Positions 34,741 to 43,657 of a stretch of DNA of 64,000 nucleotides are shown one piece after another (positions within the stretch are counted from its first letter, which is position 1; each line of letters opens with the position of its first letter). The notes beneath the pieces were generated by a model. The model did not search any database, had not been told where the DNA came from, and saw nothing but the letters and a program-made list of their open reading frames with translations. The DNA comes from Arenibaculum pallidiluteum (GTDB lineage Bacteria > Pseudomonadota > Alphaproteobacteria > Azospirillales > Azospirillaceae), in contig NZ_JAFIQU010000001.1 of the NCBI RefSeq assembly GCF_017355985.1, positions 310,001 through 374,000 of the forward strand, read 5' to 3'. The translations under genes and the position numbers were made by a program.

Positions 34741-35781
34741 GTGAGCCGATCCAGACTTCCCGCCGCGCTGTCGGCATTCCTCCTGCTCGCCGCCTGCGAG
34801 ACCGCAGGTCCCGCGAAGCCCTCGGCCTCGGCAGTCCAGCAGCCGGCCGCGGGGGCCATCCGCGAATCGGTGGAATCGGCGGATCCCGTCGATTTCGCCG
34901 ATCTCCTGGCTGCCCGCGGCGAAAAGCGCAGCATCGATACGGAGCTGTACCTGCCTCCCGGGGCGTCCGGGCCGCTGCCGCTGGTCCTGATCGCCCATGG
35001 CGACGAGGGCATCACGGACCGCGAGCGGATGTATGCCGGGGAGCTCATGCGCGCCGGCTTCGCCGCGGCGATCCTGGACAGCCTGAAGCCGCGCGGGGAC
35101 GAGAGCGCGCTTTCGATCGCGGCGCAGCTCAACGATCTCGCCGCGGCCTACCGAAAGTTCGGCTCCGACGCGCGCTTCGACCGGCGGCGCATCGGCGTTC
35201 TCGGGTTCTCGCGGGGCGGCACTGCCGCATATCTGGCGGCCCACAGCCCCTTCATCCGTGCCGTCGCCGGCGGGGATGCCCGGTTCGCGGCGCTGATGCC
35301 GGTCTATCCCGACTGCCGCTGGCGAATCGAGAAGGTCCAGGCCGCAGCGGTGCCCATGCTGTTCCTGTTCGCGGAAAAGGACGACTGGACGCCGTCCGAG
35401 GCCTGCCTGCCCGTCGCCGTGGCCCTGACCGCAGCAGGCAACGCGGTCGCATCCAAGCGCTATGCGAACACCTATCACGGCTTCGACATGGCGCCGATCG
35501 AGGTGCGCCAGCGACCCGAGGTCAAGCATGTCGGCGACTGCCTCCACGCCATTGCCCCGAGCGGGGAGACCGCGCTGGAGGGCAAGAACCTGCCCAAGGG
35601 CTCCGTGGTGCTCCGCGGGGACTTCAAGGCCTACCGCGCCGCGGCCGAGCAGCGCTGCGGCAAGAGCGGCGTGACCACCGGGGCCCAGCTCGACTGGCGC
35701 GGCAACACGACGACCGATGCCGTTGGGTTCTTCACGGAGAGCCTGAAGAACGGACGAGCCGTCGTCGGCTCCACGTCCTGA
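34741..35781 (+). CDS. lipoprotein, dienelactone-hydrolase-like alpha/beta hydrolase
   Basis: A 346-residue secreted lipoprotein hydrolase. The signal peptide ends in a lipobox, LLLAAC with Cys19, so the protein is lipid-anchored in the envelope. The hydrolase core has LPLVLIAHGDEG, the nucleophile elbow GVLGFSRGGTAAYL, an acid in LFAEKDDWTPSEAC and the histidine in NTYHGFDMAP, matching the dienelactone-hydrolase group. The natural substrate is unknown. The start is a GTG at 34741 with GGAG seven bases upstream; earlier in-frame ATGs would bury the signal peptide. It converges with the Tim44-like gene over a strong terminator. Confidence 0.87.
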   Translation: MSRSRLPAALSAFLLLAACETAGPAKPSASAVQQPAAGAIRESVESADPVDFADLLAARGEKRSIDTELYLPPGASGPLPLVLIAHGDEGITDRERMYAGELMRAGFAAAILDSLKPRGDESALSIAAQLNDLAAAYRKFGSDARFDRRRIGVLGFSRGGTAAYLAAHSPFIRAVAGGDARFAALMPVYPDCRWRIEKVQAAAVPMLFLFAEKDDWTPSEACLPVAVALTAAGNAVASKRYANTYHGFDMAPIEVRQRPEVKHVGDCLHAIAPSGETALEGKNLPKGSVVLRGDFKAYRAAAEQRCGKSGVTTGAQLDWRGNTTTDAVGFFTESLKNGRAVVGSTS

Positions 35782-35800
35782 AGGCACCGTCAAAAAGAAC

Positions 35801-35826
35801 GCCCGGCGGGAGGGCTCCCGCCGGGC
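35801..35826 (-). terminator. Rho-independent terminator, mainly for the Tim44-like gene
   Basis: GCCCGGCGGGAG and CTCCCGCCGGGC form a perfect 12-bp stem with a 2-base gap. Reading on the minus strand it is followed by GTTCTTTTTG, a T-run, so it ends the minus-strand transcript from 35862; it could also slow the plus-strand transcript of the hydrolase. Confidence 0.88.
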
Positions 35827-35861
35827 GCATCTGACCGGGCCTGCCGGAGGTCAGGCCGGGA

Positions 35862-36869
35862 TCAGGCCTGCTGGATCGCGGCGAGGAGCCACGGCCCCCG
35901 CGGCACCCGGCGGAAGGTCCAGACCTCGGTCGCCTCGGTGTCGCGGTCGGCGTCGCCGTCGACCACGCGCCCGGAGGCACGGTCCAGCGTCCAGTCGCGC
36001 AGCGCGAAGCGCAGGGCGACGGTGGCGTATTCGGCACCGTTCTCGCGCCAGGATTCCGCCAGGTCGCCCTGGAGAAGCCGGACGCCCGAGATCCGGTTGA
36101 CCACGCCGCGCTGCGCGTTCTGCTCGATCTCCTCGGCGAAGTAGCCCGTCATCTCGGGCGTCGCGAGCATGCGCAGCCCCTGGACATCCTCGCGGCCATA
36201 GGCCTCCTGAACGCCGGTCAGGATCCGCTCGAAGGCCGCATAGTCATCCTGGACGATGCCGACGTCATCGCGCCGCTCGGCACGCTGGGCGCCATAGGCC
36301 GCGGCCGCGGGCGCGGCGCCGTAGCCGCCAAGGCCGCCCCCGGCGCTGCCCGCCGGGCGCTGGGGCCAGTCGGTGCTCTCACGGCGCATGGGGCCACCCG
36401 CGCCGGCAAGCGCCGGCTGTTGCCGCCGCTGGAACCAGCGGAAGGCCAGACGCGCCAGGAAGACGACCAGAAGGACCTGCAGCAGCAGCCCCAGGATCGA
36501 GGCGAAGCCGGCCATGCCGCCGAGGAAGCCGTTGCCGAGCAGCATGCCAATCAGGCCAGCGCCGAGCAGGCCGCCCATCAGGCCGCCGAAGAAGCCGCCG
36601 CGCCCGGACAGCAGGCCCGGGCGCGCGGCCGGCGCACCCATGGGAGCCGCCGGACGCTGCACGCCCGGCGCGGGCGTCGCCGAACGCTCCATGGGGTTGG
36701 CGACCCCCGGCGCGGTGTTGGTGGCCGGCGGCGCCGAATAGGTGCGGGCGCCGCGGCTGCCAACGGAGCCGCCCTTGCCGGCGCGGGCCTCGGCCGCGAC
36801 CGGTGCCGCCAGGATGGCAAGCGCAGCGGCGAACGCGACGAAGCGGCGTGAGCGAAGGGTCTGTTTCAT
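35862..36869 (-). CDS. Tim44-like domain membrane protein
   Basis: A 335-residue protein. A cleavable signal-like segment RFVAFAAALAILAAPVAAEA is followed by a Gly/Ser/Pro-rich stretch (~30-110), a Gly-rich hydrophobic pair of helices (~115-165, GGLLGAGLIGMLLGNGFLGG and LLLQVLLVVFLARLAFRWF), a linker, and a C-terminal Tim44-like/MRPL45 domain (~200-335) with FERILTGVQEAYGREDVQGL and YFAEEIEQNAQRGVVNRI. Bacterial members are envelope proteins of unclear role, some tied to membrane integrity. The ATG at 36869 is chosen; 36875 is an alternative. It is the last gene of a minus-strand envelope group. Confidence 0.87.
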   Translation of the reverse strand: MKQTLRSRRFVAFAAALAILAAPVAAEARAGKGGSVGSRGARTYSAPPATNTAPGVANPMERSATPAPGVQRPAAPMGAPAARPGLLSGRGGFFGGLMGGLLGAGLIGMLLGNGFLGGMAGFASILGLLLQVLLVVFLARLAFRWFQRRQQPALAGAGGPMRRESTDWPQRPAGSAGGGLGGYGAAPAAAAYGAQRAERRDDVGIVQDDYAAFERILTGVQEAYGREDVQGLRMLATPEMTGYFAEEIEQNAQRGVVNRISGVRLLQGDLAESWRENGAEYATVALRFALRDWTLDRASGRVVDGDADRDTEATEVWTFRRVPRGPWLLAAIQQA

Positions 36870-36984
36870 TGTCATCCCGTACGGTCGCGGCTCGGATCGG
36901 CCGCAACCCCAATATGGGGTCGCTTGTGCCACCAGCAATAGGCGCACGCCCGCCGGATGCACCCAGGCCGCGCCGTCCGTGGTC

Positions 36985-37761
36985 TCAGAGGGCGTGTCGC
37001 GACTTCAGCGCCGCCAGACGGTCGCGCATCGTCTCCGGCGTCGGCTTTGCCCCGCCGACCGCGGAAAGGGCCGAGCGGATGTTGGCATCCTCCTCTTCGG
37101 GCCTGGACGGCTTAAGGAGCTTCGCCTTGGCGTTCGCTGCCTCGGCGCTGGCGAGATCGCGCGCCGCCGCATCCTGCATCGCCTTGAGCGCGGTCCCCAG
37201 GCTCGACGTCGCGCCCGACAGGCCGGCGGCCTGGCGGGCCGCCTCCGACCGGCGCTCGGCCGCATCGCGCTGCTGCGCTGCGCGCGCCATGTCCCGCTCG
37301 GCGCGCGACAGCTCGCTGCGCGCGGCCTTCAGCTTCTGGCCGGCCTCCTGGTAGGTCTTCTCGAGCATGTCGAGGAATTCCTGCGCATCCTTCTCGTCCT
37401 GGACCTCGCGGTCGATGTCGGGCGCCATCTGCTCGAGCATGCCGACCAGCGTCTCCAGGCTCTTCTCGAGCTGTCCGCGCCGCCCGGCGTCCTGCTCGGC
37501 TTCGAGCTGGTGCTGCAGGTGCTCGGCCGCAGCCATGCGCTGGCGCGAGAGCGCTCCGATCGCCTCGGCCTCCTTGCGCTCCTTCTCGTAGGCGGCGCGC
37601 GCCTGCGCGACCTGGAGCCCGAGGGCGTCGAGGTGCTGCTCCATGGTGCGCAGCTCCGCCTCGGTCGCCGATCTGGGATCCCACCGCACCAGGGCCTCGA
37701 CGGCTGACTGCACGGCCTGGTCGGTCTTCACGCCCACGAGATTGCGGATGAAGGCGTACAT
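36985..37761 (-). CDS. PspA/IM30-like coiled-coil protein (YjfJ type)
   Basis: A 258-residue, almost entirely helical protein with long heptad runs (LRTMEQHLDALGLQVAQARA, EFLDMLEKTYQEAGQKLKAA, LSRAERDMARAAQQRDAAER). It starts MYAFIRNLVGVKTDQAVQ, a short amphipathic N-terminal helix as in PspA/IM30 proteins that coat stressed membranes. Its identity as the YjfJ branch is inferred mostly from the neighbours: DUF350 (YjfL) and DUF2491 (YjfK) genes precede it on the same strand with 20- and 11-base gaps, as in the E. coli yjf cluster. It lacks a signal peptide and should be cytosolic and membrane-peripheral. Confidence 0.75.
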   Translation of the reverse strand: MYAFIRNLVGVKTDQAVQSAVEALVRWDPRSATEAELRTMEQHLDALGLQVAQARAAYEKERKEAEAIGALSRQRMAAAEHLQHQLEAEQDAGRRGQLEKSLETLVGMLEQMAPDIDREVQDEKDAQEFLDMLEKTYQEAGQKLKAARSELSRAERDMARAAQQRDAAERRSEAARQAAGLSGATSSLGTALKAMQDAAARDLASAEAANAKAKLLKPSRPEEEDANIRSALSAVGGAKPTPETMRDRLAALKSRHAL

Positions 37762-37781
37762 GATGGGCTCCTCCGTTGTCC

Positions 37782-38210
37782 TCAGCCGGCCATCGCGCCG
37801 GCATTCATCAGGGCGACCGCGATCTGGACGGCCGCGAGGGTTGTTCCCGCGGCCGCGTTGCCCGTCTCGATCATGGGACGGAGATCGCGGAAGAACAGCA
37901 ATGCGATGAAGAAGGTTGCGAGCTGCAGCACCACGGCGACCGAGCCCCACACGAGAACATCCGTCACCGAGAGGCTTGTCGCCAGCGTCGCTGCCAGCGG
38001 GATCGCGATCGCGACCACGGTCCCCCCGAGCACGATCCCCGCCGCCGGGTTCCCCGACGCCAGCAGCGCCCTCTCGTGCAGCGGGGTGAGCAGCACATAG
38101 GCGGCCACGCCGACGAAGAAGAGGCCGAGCGTCGCGCCGAAATGCAGCAGCAGCACCGGCAGGCCAGACGAGAGGCCCTGGAGAATGAGAGGTAGGGTCG
38201 GCTGGTCCAT
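37782..38210 (-). CDS. DUF350 membrane protein (YjfL type)
   Basis: A 142-residue protein with four membrane helices: HFGATLGLFFVGVAAYVLLT, AGIVLGGTVVAIAIPLAATL, VTDVLVWGSVAVVLQLATFF and a final TLAAVQIAVALMNAGAMAG. The second and fourth segments carry the G-N-x-A-A-G signature of DUF350 (seen as SGNPAAGIVLGG and TGNAAAGTTLAA), an internal duplication. DUF350 proteins partner PspA-like and DUF2491 proteins in several bacteria (known neighbourhood). The ATG at 38210 gives a short cytosolic lead. It sits between the DUF2491 and PspA-like genes in one transcript. Confidence 0.9.
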   Translation of the reverse strand: MDQPTLPLILQGLSSGLPVLLLHFGATLGLFFVGVAAYVLLTPLHERALLASGNPAAGIVLGGTVVAIAIPLAATLATSLSVTDVLVWGSVAVVLQLATFFIALLFFRDLRPMIETGNAAAGTTLAAVQIAVALMNAGAMAG

Positions 38211-38221
38211 GCGGTCCTCAG

Positions 38222-39922
38222 TCAGGCGAGCGATAGCGAAGCGGGGTTCACGTCGATGCCGACCGCGATCTCGACCCAGGCCGAATCGGCCTCCTCGATC
38301 ACGGTGGCCAGCAGATATTCGCTGGCGGGCGCCGGCGCCGCGGCGCCTGTCGCGGCAGCGTAGAGCATGGCCGAGAGCCGCCGGGTCCGGCTGCCCTGGT
38401 GGTCGGTGATGGTCTCCTGGAAGCCGACGGGTTCGACCCGCGCGGAACCGGGCGTCCAGATACGGTCGTAGACACGCCCGTCCTTCGTCTGGAACTGGGG
38501 CCAGCCGACCATGCCCTCCGCCCGGTCGATCCAGAACCCCCACTCGGCCTCGTCGGCCGGGTGGACCTCATCGACGACCGAGAACCAGCGGCATTCGTCC
38601 GGAGTGCCATCCGCGCCGAGATGGATCTGGAAAAAGCCCCGCCCGCCATCGAGATACAGACGATGGAGAAGGCCGGCCCCGGTCAGTGCGCCGACCGCCT
38701 CGACGCTTACCAGGCCCTGCCCGCCGCTGCCGCCGGGCGGCACCACCTTGGTCGCCGCCCCCGCAAGGACGAAAGGCGTCGGATCCAGCGTCAGCGTCAT
38801 GCCGACGCGGAACAGCGATGGCGAGTAGCGCTCACCCGTGACCTTGCGGCGGAGCATCTCGGCGGCCGTGTCGAGCCTTCCCATGGAACCGGTCCCTCCT
38901 CGCCTTCGGGCCGCGGCGCGGAAGCGCCGGCCCAGGACGAACAGAATAAGCAGCCCGCCCCCGACCAGGACCGCGACGACGACGACGCTGCCCCAGCCGT
39001 CCCCCGCGCCGGTCGCCGCATCCGTGTCCGCGCCCGCGGCGGGCTCCGCCAGAGCCACCTCGCGCGGAGTGCCCGGCGGCAGGTAGTCGGGGTCGCGCGG
39101 TGTTCCCTCCAGGTCGTCGAGCCGGCGGTCGAGATCCTCCAGCCGCTGGCGCAGCGCGGGATCCTCGGCCGCCTTTCGCTCCGCCTCGGCGCGCCAGGCG
39201 GCATAGCCGGGATCGTTCTGGTGATTGTGGAACCAGTCCGCATAGCCCGGCCTGGTCAGATGGTCGAGCAGGAACCACAGGAACAGGCCGTCCCAGATCC
39301 CGAAGCGCGGTGCCGACCGCGTTGCCCAGATCGGCGGGCTCCACCCGCGCGCCCCCGACCATCCGCCCCAGGAGCCGGTTCCCACATTGCCGCGTCGGCG
39401 CGATCCCCATCCCGTGTCCCAGCCGCCGCTCGACCCCGTCCCCCAGGACCAGGAGCCGCCGGACGCGCCCCCACGACCGGTCGTGGGGGCGTTCGGCGCC
39501 GCCGGCGCGGGAGCCGGGCGCTGCGATTCCCGGTACCGGTCCAGCGCCTCTCCCGAGGAGCGGCGCGAGACCGAGCGGTCGCCGGACCCCAAGGCCGGCG
39601 GTTCGCTCCTCGGCACCGACAGGCCCGGCGAGGTCGGCCGCGAGTAGCCGCCGCTGGAGGCTGGCGGCCGGCTCGGGACGCTGAACGAGGGCGTGCGCAC
39701 CGAAGGCCTGGAATAGCCTCCGGACGACGGCCGGGAATACCCGCCCGAGCGTATCCGGGCCCGAGCTTCGGCCCGCTCCGCGCCGAATGCGGCTGCGGCC
39801 GCGGCAAGCATCGCGGCTGGCGCGGCCACGCGCAGGGCGGCGCCAGCCGGCAGCGGTGCCGGGGCGGGGAATGCGATCATCAGGGCCATCAGGCCGGCTC
39901 GGATCCGGCTGGAAAGCGTCAT
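38222..39922 (-). CDS. membrane-anchored DUF2491 (YjfK-like) fusion protein
   Basis: A 566-residue protein. Residues 1-55 form a signal-like hydrophobic lead ending AEARA; 56-200 are low complexity with repeats of SGGYSRPS and a Trp/Gly-rich run; ~205-245 contain LFLWFLLDHLTRPGYADWFH; ~250-290 are charged helix; one clear membrane helix lies near 310-330 (VVVVAVLVGGGLLILFVLG). The C-terminal ~210 residues match DUF2491: LLHRLYLDGGRGFFQIHL, WFSVVDEVHPADEAEWGFW, and YDRIWTPGSARVEPVGFQE. In E. coli YjfK the domain stands alone, so this is an unusual anchored form. It is the first gene of the four-gene envelope group. Confidence 0.82.
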   Translation of the reverse strand: MTLSSRIRAGLMALMIAFPAPAPLPAGAALRVAAPAAMLAAAAAAFGAERAEARARIRSGGYSRPSSGGYSRPSVRTPSFSVPSRPPASSGGYSRPTSPGLSVPRSEPPALGSGDRSVSRRSSGEALDRYRESQRPAPAPAAPNAPTTGRGGASGGSWSWGTGSSGGWDTGWGSRRRGNVGTGSWGGWSGARGWSPPIWATRSAPRFGIWDGLFLWFLLDHLTRPGYADWFHNHQNDPGYAAWRAEAERKAAEDPALRQRLEDLDRRLDDLEGTPRDPDYLPPGTPREVALAEPAAGADTDAATGAGDGWGSVVVVAVLVGGGLLILFVLGRRFRAAARRRGGTGSMGRLDTAAEMLRRKVTGERYSPSLFRVGMTLTLDPTPFVLAGAATKVVPPGGSGGQGLVSVEAVGALTGAGLLHRLYLDGGRGFFQIHLGADGTPDECRWFSVVDEVHPADEAEWGFWIDRAEGMVGWPQFQTKDGRVYDRIWTPGSARVEPVGFQETITDHQGSRTRRLSAMLYAAATGAAAPAPASEYLLATVIEEADSAWVEIAVGIDVNPASLSLA

Positions 39923-40127
39923 GGCGGGTCCCGGTCTCGGGGAGACCACTCTGGCTGCACCCCCTCTCCGAGGCAATATCTCGCGGTGCCGTGCTGCAGG
40001 CCGGCGACGGGCCCGTTGGGATTACGCCCTCACAGCGTTTCCCCCGTGCGGGGACCGGCGCCTAACCTCCCCGGCCGGGTCGGGACGAACAAGGGCAGAC
40101 CGGGGCAGTCCAAGGCGGAGGGATCGC

Positions 40128-41102
40128 ATGATGGCAACGGCCCGGAGGCTGGGACCCGCCGCGGCGGCGGCCCTCGCCCTGCTCCTGGTGCTCGCCCTGC
40201 CGTTTTCTGGTTTACCCGGCCCCGCCGCGGGCGATGGCCTGCTCGGACGCGCCGTTGCCGCCAACCGCGAGGTCCTGGCCCGCGCCGCTGCGGCCTTTGC
40301 GGCGACCAAGGCAATCGACGCGACGCTGGCCGTTGTCGCCAGTGCGGAGGTCTCCGGCACGGTGCCGCTCGTCGGCGGCGTCGGAGCATCGGTGGCGCCC
40401 GGCAGCGCCCTGCGGCCGGTCGCCGACCTGGTGCGCAGCTTCGGCAGCGTGATGCTGGCGGTCGCGTCCGCCGCCGCGGCCATCGAGATCCTGCTGCGCA
40501 TTGGGGCCGCGCTGGGGACGCCGGTCCTGCTGCCGGTCGGCTTGGCACTGCTAGTGGCGGCGGCGCTGCTCGGCCTCGTTCCCGGCGGCGGTGCGCCGCG
40601 GATCGGCGCGGCGGCGCGCCGCCTCGGCCGCGCGCTGGCGGTAGGCGGCCTCGCGCTCGGCTTCTTCATGCCCGCAGCCGTGCTCGGGGCTTCCGAGATC
40701 TCGCGATCGCTGATCGAGCCCGACTGGCGGCTCGCCGCGCAGGGCCTGTCGGCTTGGGAGGCCAGGACCGGACAGGCGCCGGCGGAGGCGCCCGCCCGCG
40801 GCACCTCGCTGCTGGACCGGTTGGCCGAGATGCGCGACATCGTCTCCCGCAACCTGGAGCGGGTCGATGTCGCCGGCCTGCTCTCGGGGCTGCAGGACCT
40901 GTTCCACGACCTCGTCCTGCTGATCGCCGCCTTCGCGCTGCGCGCCATGATCCTGCCCTCTCTGCTACTCTGGGCCATGCTGCGCGCGCTGCGGCTGCTG
41001 ATCGGGCCGCCGGCGCCCGCAGGGGCCGTTGCGGTGGCGACGACCGTGGCGGAGCCAGCATCCGCGACGGGCGCCGGCCACTCCCCGCCGCAGGAGCCTT
41101 GA
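40128..41102 (+). CDS. polytopic membrane protein of unknown function
   Basis: A 324-residue protein with a signal-like first helix (AAAAALALLLVLALPFSGL) and several further hydrophobic segments, notably GTPVLLPVGLALLVAAALLG, a Gly-rich GRALAVGGLALGFFMPAAVL and a final pair LHDLVLLIAAFALRAMIL-type with LLLWAMLRALRLLIG. In the middle a soluble helical stretch (~215-265) includes LDRLAEMRDIVSRNLERV. GGAGG lies six bases before the ATG. It is divergent from the DUF2491 fusion gene, sharing a ~205-base upstream region, and could belong to the same envelope function. No family is recognised. Confidence 0.72.
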   Translation: MMATARRLGPAAAAALALLLVLALPFSGLPGPAAGDGLLGRAVAANREVLARAAAAFAATKAIDATLAVVASAEVSGTVPLVGGVGASVAPGSALRPVADLVRSFGSVMLAVASAAAAIEILLRIGAALGTPVLLPVGLALLVAAALLGLVPGGGAPRIGAAARRLGRALAVGGLALGFFMPAAVLGASEISRSLIEPDWRLAAQGLSAWEARTGQAPAEAPARGTSLLDRLAEMRDIVSRNLERVDVAGLLSGLQDLFHDLVLLIAAFALRAMILPSLLLWAMLRALRLLIGPPAPAGAVAVATTVAEPASATGAGHSPPQEP

Positions 41103-41133
41103 TCGCCCGGCGCTGCCGGGCCATAGAGCGGCC

Positions 41134-43617
41134 ATGTCCGCCTTCGACGCGCCGCTGCCCATCGACCCCGTCCTGCCCGAGATCCGGCGCATCCTTCGCG
41201 ACGGCACCGCCGGCGTTCTCCAGGCGCCGCCCGGCGCCGGCAAGACGACCCGGGTCCCGCTGGCCCTGCTGGACGAGCCCTGGGCCGAAGGCCGGAAGAT
41301 CGTGATGCTAGAGCCGCGGCGGCTCGCCGCCCGGGCATCGGCGCGCCGCATGGCGGCGAGCCTCGGCGAGCCGGTCGGGGAGACGGTGGGCTACCGCGTG
41401 CGGCTGGACAGCCGCGTGGGCCCCCGCACCCGGATCGAGGTCGTGACCGAGGGCTTGTTCATTCGACGCCTCCAGGCGGATCCCGGGCTCGACGGAGTCG
41501 CCGCCGTGCTGCTCGACGAGTTCCACGAACGCAACCTGGACGCCGACCTGGCCCTCGCCCTCTGCCTGGAGGCGCAGGGCGCGCTGCGCGACGACCTGCG
41601 CCTGCTCGCAATGTCGGCCACGCTCGACGGTGCCGCCGTCTCGGGGCTGCTGGATGGCGCCCCGGTCGTCACCAGCGAGGGCCGGAGCTTTCCGGTCGAA
41701 GTCAGGCACGTCGATCCCGGCCAGCGGCGGACCGAGGACACCGTCGCCGACGCCGTGCTGCGTGCATTGCGCGAGGAGCCCGGGAACGTGCTGGTCTTCC
41801 TGCCGGGCACGGCCGAGATCCGGCGCGTCCAGGTCCGGCTGGACGAGACCGGGCTCGGCCCCGATGTGCTGGTCACGCCGCTCTACGGCGATCTGCCGCC
41901 CGAGCAGCAAGACCGGGCCATCGGCCCGACGCCCCCGGACCGGCGCAAGGTCGTGCTGGCGACGAACATCGCCGAGACGTCGCTGACCATCGAGGGAATC
42001 CGCGTGGTGGTGGACAGCGGCCTCGCCCGCGTGTCGCGCTTCGATCCCGGCAGCGGCATGGCGAAGCTGGAGACCGTGCGCATCAGCCAGGCCTCGGCCG
42101 AGCAGAGACGCGGCCGCGCCGGACGGCTGGAGCCAGGCATCTGCTACCGCCTGTGGAGCGAGGCGGCGCACCGCGCCCTGCCCGCCCACGGCACGCCCGA
42201 GATCGTGGCCGCCGACCTGGCGCCGCTGGCGCTGGAGCTGGCCCAGTGGGGCGTCGCGGATCCGCTGGCGCTGCGCTGGATGGATGCGCCGCCGCCGGCC
42301 CATTACGCCCAGGCGACGGCCCTGCTGGCCGACCTCGGCGCGCTGGATGAGGCCGGGCGGATCACCGGCCACGGCCGGGCCATGGCGGAGCTCGGCATGC
42401 ATCCGCGCCTCGCCCACATGGTCCTGGCAGGCAGGGAGCGCGGCCTCGGCGGGCTGGCCTGCGAGCTGGCTGCGCTTCTCTCGGAGCGGGACGTGCTGCG
42501 CGGCCGGCGCGACGCCGATCTTCGCCTGCGCGTCGAGATGCTGCGCGAGGGCGGCGCCCCAGGGCCGCTCCATGCGATCCGGCAGCAGGCGCGCCAGTGG
42601 CAGCGCCAGCTCGGCATCCGGGCAGAGGACGGGCGCCCCGCGGATGCCGGCATTCTGGTGGCGCTAGCCTATCCCGACCGCATCGGGCAGCGCCGTCCCG
42701 GCGGCGAGCCCTCCTACCGCCTGTCCAACGGCCGCGGCGCGTTCTTCGCCGAGCATGACGCGCTGGCGGCCGAGCCGTTCCTGGCCGTGGCGGATCTCGA
42801 CGGAGACCGGCGCAACGCCCGTATCAGGCTTGCCGCGCCGGTGACCCAGGCCGAGTTGGAGGCCCTGTTCGAGGACCACCTGCGCGAGGAGGCGTTCGTG
42901 TCCTGGGACCCGCGCGACGCGGCGGTGCAGGCGCGCCGGCAGCGGCGCCTCTTCGCCCTGGTGCTGGAGGACAGGCCGCTGGCCGACCCGCCGCGCGACA
43001 AGGTCGCGCAGGCGGTCTGCGACGGAATCCGGCAGATCGGGCTGCACGCCCTGCCCTGGACCAAGGAGGCCGAGCAGTTCCGGGCCCGGGTCGCCTTCCT
43101 GCGCCGGGTCGAGGGCGAGGAGGCCGGCTGGCCCGACCTCTCGGACGCGGCGCTGCTTGAAGGGCTGGAGACGTGGCTGGCGCCCCATCTCGGCAGCGTC
43201 ACCCGCCGGGCCCATCTGGACCGCCTGGACCTCGCGCAGGCTCTGCGCGCGACGCTGGACTGGACCCTGCAGCGGCGGCTCGACGAGCTGGCGCCGACCC
43301 ATGTGAGCGTGCCCAGCGGATCGCGCATCCCCATCGACTATGCCTCGGGCGAGATCCCCGTGCTGGCGGTGCGCCTCCAGGAGATGTTCGGCCTTGCGGA
43401 GACGCCCGCCGTCGCGCGCGGCCGCGTGCCGCTGCTTCTGCACCTGCTGTCCCCGGCCCACCGGCCAGTGCAGGTGACACGCGACCTCGCGGGCTTCTGG
43501 GCGAGCTCCTACAAGGCCGTGAAGGCCGACATGAAGGGGCAGTACCCCAAGCACCACTGGCCCGACGACCCCATGTCCGCCGCGCCGACCGCGCGGGCCA
43601 AGCGGCGCGGGACCTGA
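41134..43617 (+). CDS. hrpB: ATP-dependent helicase HrpB
   Basis: An 827-residue DEAH-type RNA helicase of the HrpB branch. Motif I is VLQAPPGAGKTTRVPLALL (residues 28-46), motif II LLDEFHERNLDADLALA, motif III MSATLDG, motif V TNIAETSLTIEGIRVVVDSG and motif VI QRRGRAGRLEPG. The C-terminal HrpB domain ends with SPAHRPVQVTRDLAGFWASS and YKAVKADMKGQYPKHHWPDDP, the diagnostic tail. The biological role of HrpB is little known even in E. coli. It lies 31 bases after the membrane-protein gene; co-transcription is possible but the two are probably unrelated. Confidence 0.95.
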   Translation: MSAFDAPLPIDPVLPEIRRILRDGTAGVLQAPPGAGKTTRVPLALLDEPWAEGRKIVMLEPRRLAARASARRMAASLGEPVGETVGYRVRLDSRVGPRTRIEVVTEGLFIRRLQADPGLDGVAAVLLDEFHERNLDADLALALCLEAQGALRDDLRLLAMSATLDGAAVSGLLDGAPVVTSEGRSFPVEVRHVDPGQRRTEDTVADAVLRALREEPGNVLVFLPGTAEIRRVQVRLDETGLGPDVLVTPLYGDLPPEQQDRAIGPTPPDRRKVVLATNIAETSLTIEGIRVVVDSGLARVSRFDPGSGMAKLETVRISQASAEQRRGRAGRLEPGICYRLWSEAAHRALPAHGTPEIVAADLAPLALELAQWGVADPLALRWMDAPPPAHYAQATALLADLGALDEAGRITGHGRAMAELGMHPRLAHMVLAGRERGLGGLACELAALLSERDVLRGRRDADLRLRVEMLREGGAPGPLHAIRQQARQWQRQLGIRAEDGRPADAGILVALAYPDRIGQRRPGGEPSYRLSNGRGAFFAEHDALAAEPFLAVADLDGDRRNARIRLAAPVTQAELEALFEDHLREEAFVSWDPRDAAVQARRQRRLFALVLEDRPLADPPRDKVAQAVCDGIRQIGLHALPWTKEAEQFRARVAFLRRVEGEEAGWPDLSDAALLEGLETWLAPHLGSVTRRAHLDRLDLAQALRATLDWTLQRRLDELAPTHVSVPSGSRIPIDYASGEIPVLAVRLQEMFGLAETPAVARGRVPLLLHLLSPAHRPVQVTRDLAGFWASSYKAVKADMKGQYPKHHWPDDPMSAAPTARAKRRGT

Positions 43618-43657
43618 CGCCGCTCCCGACCTGGGCATACGGGATGCGCCCCCGGCG

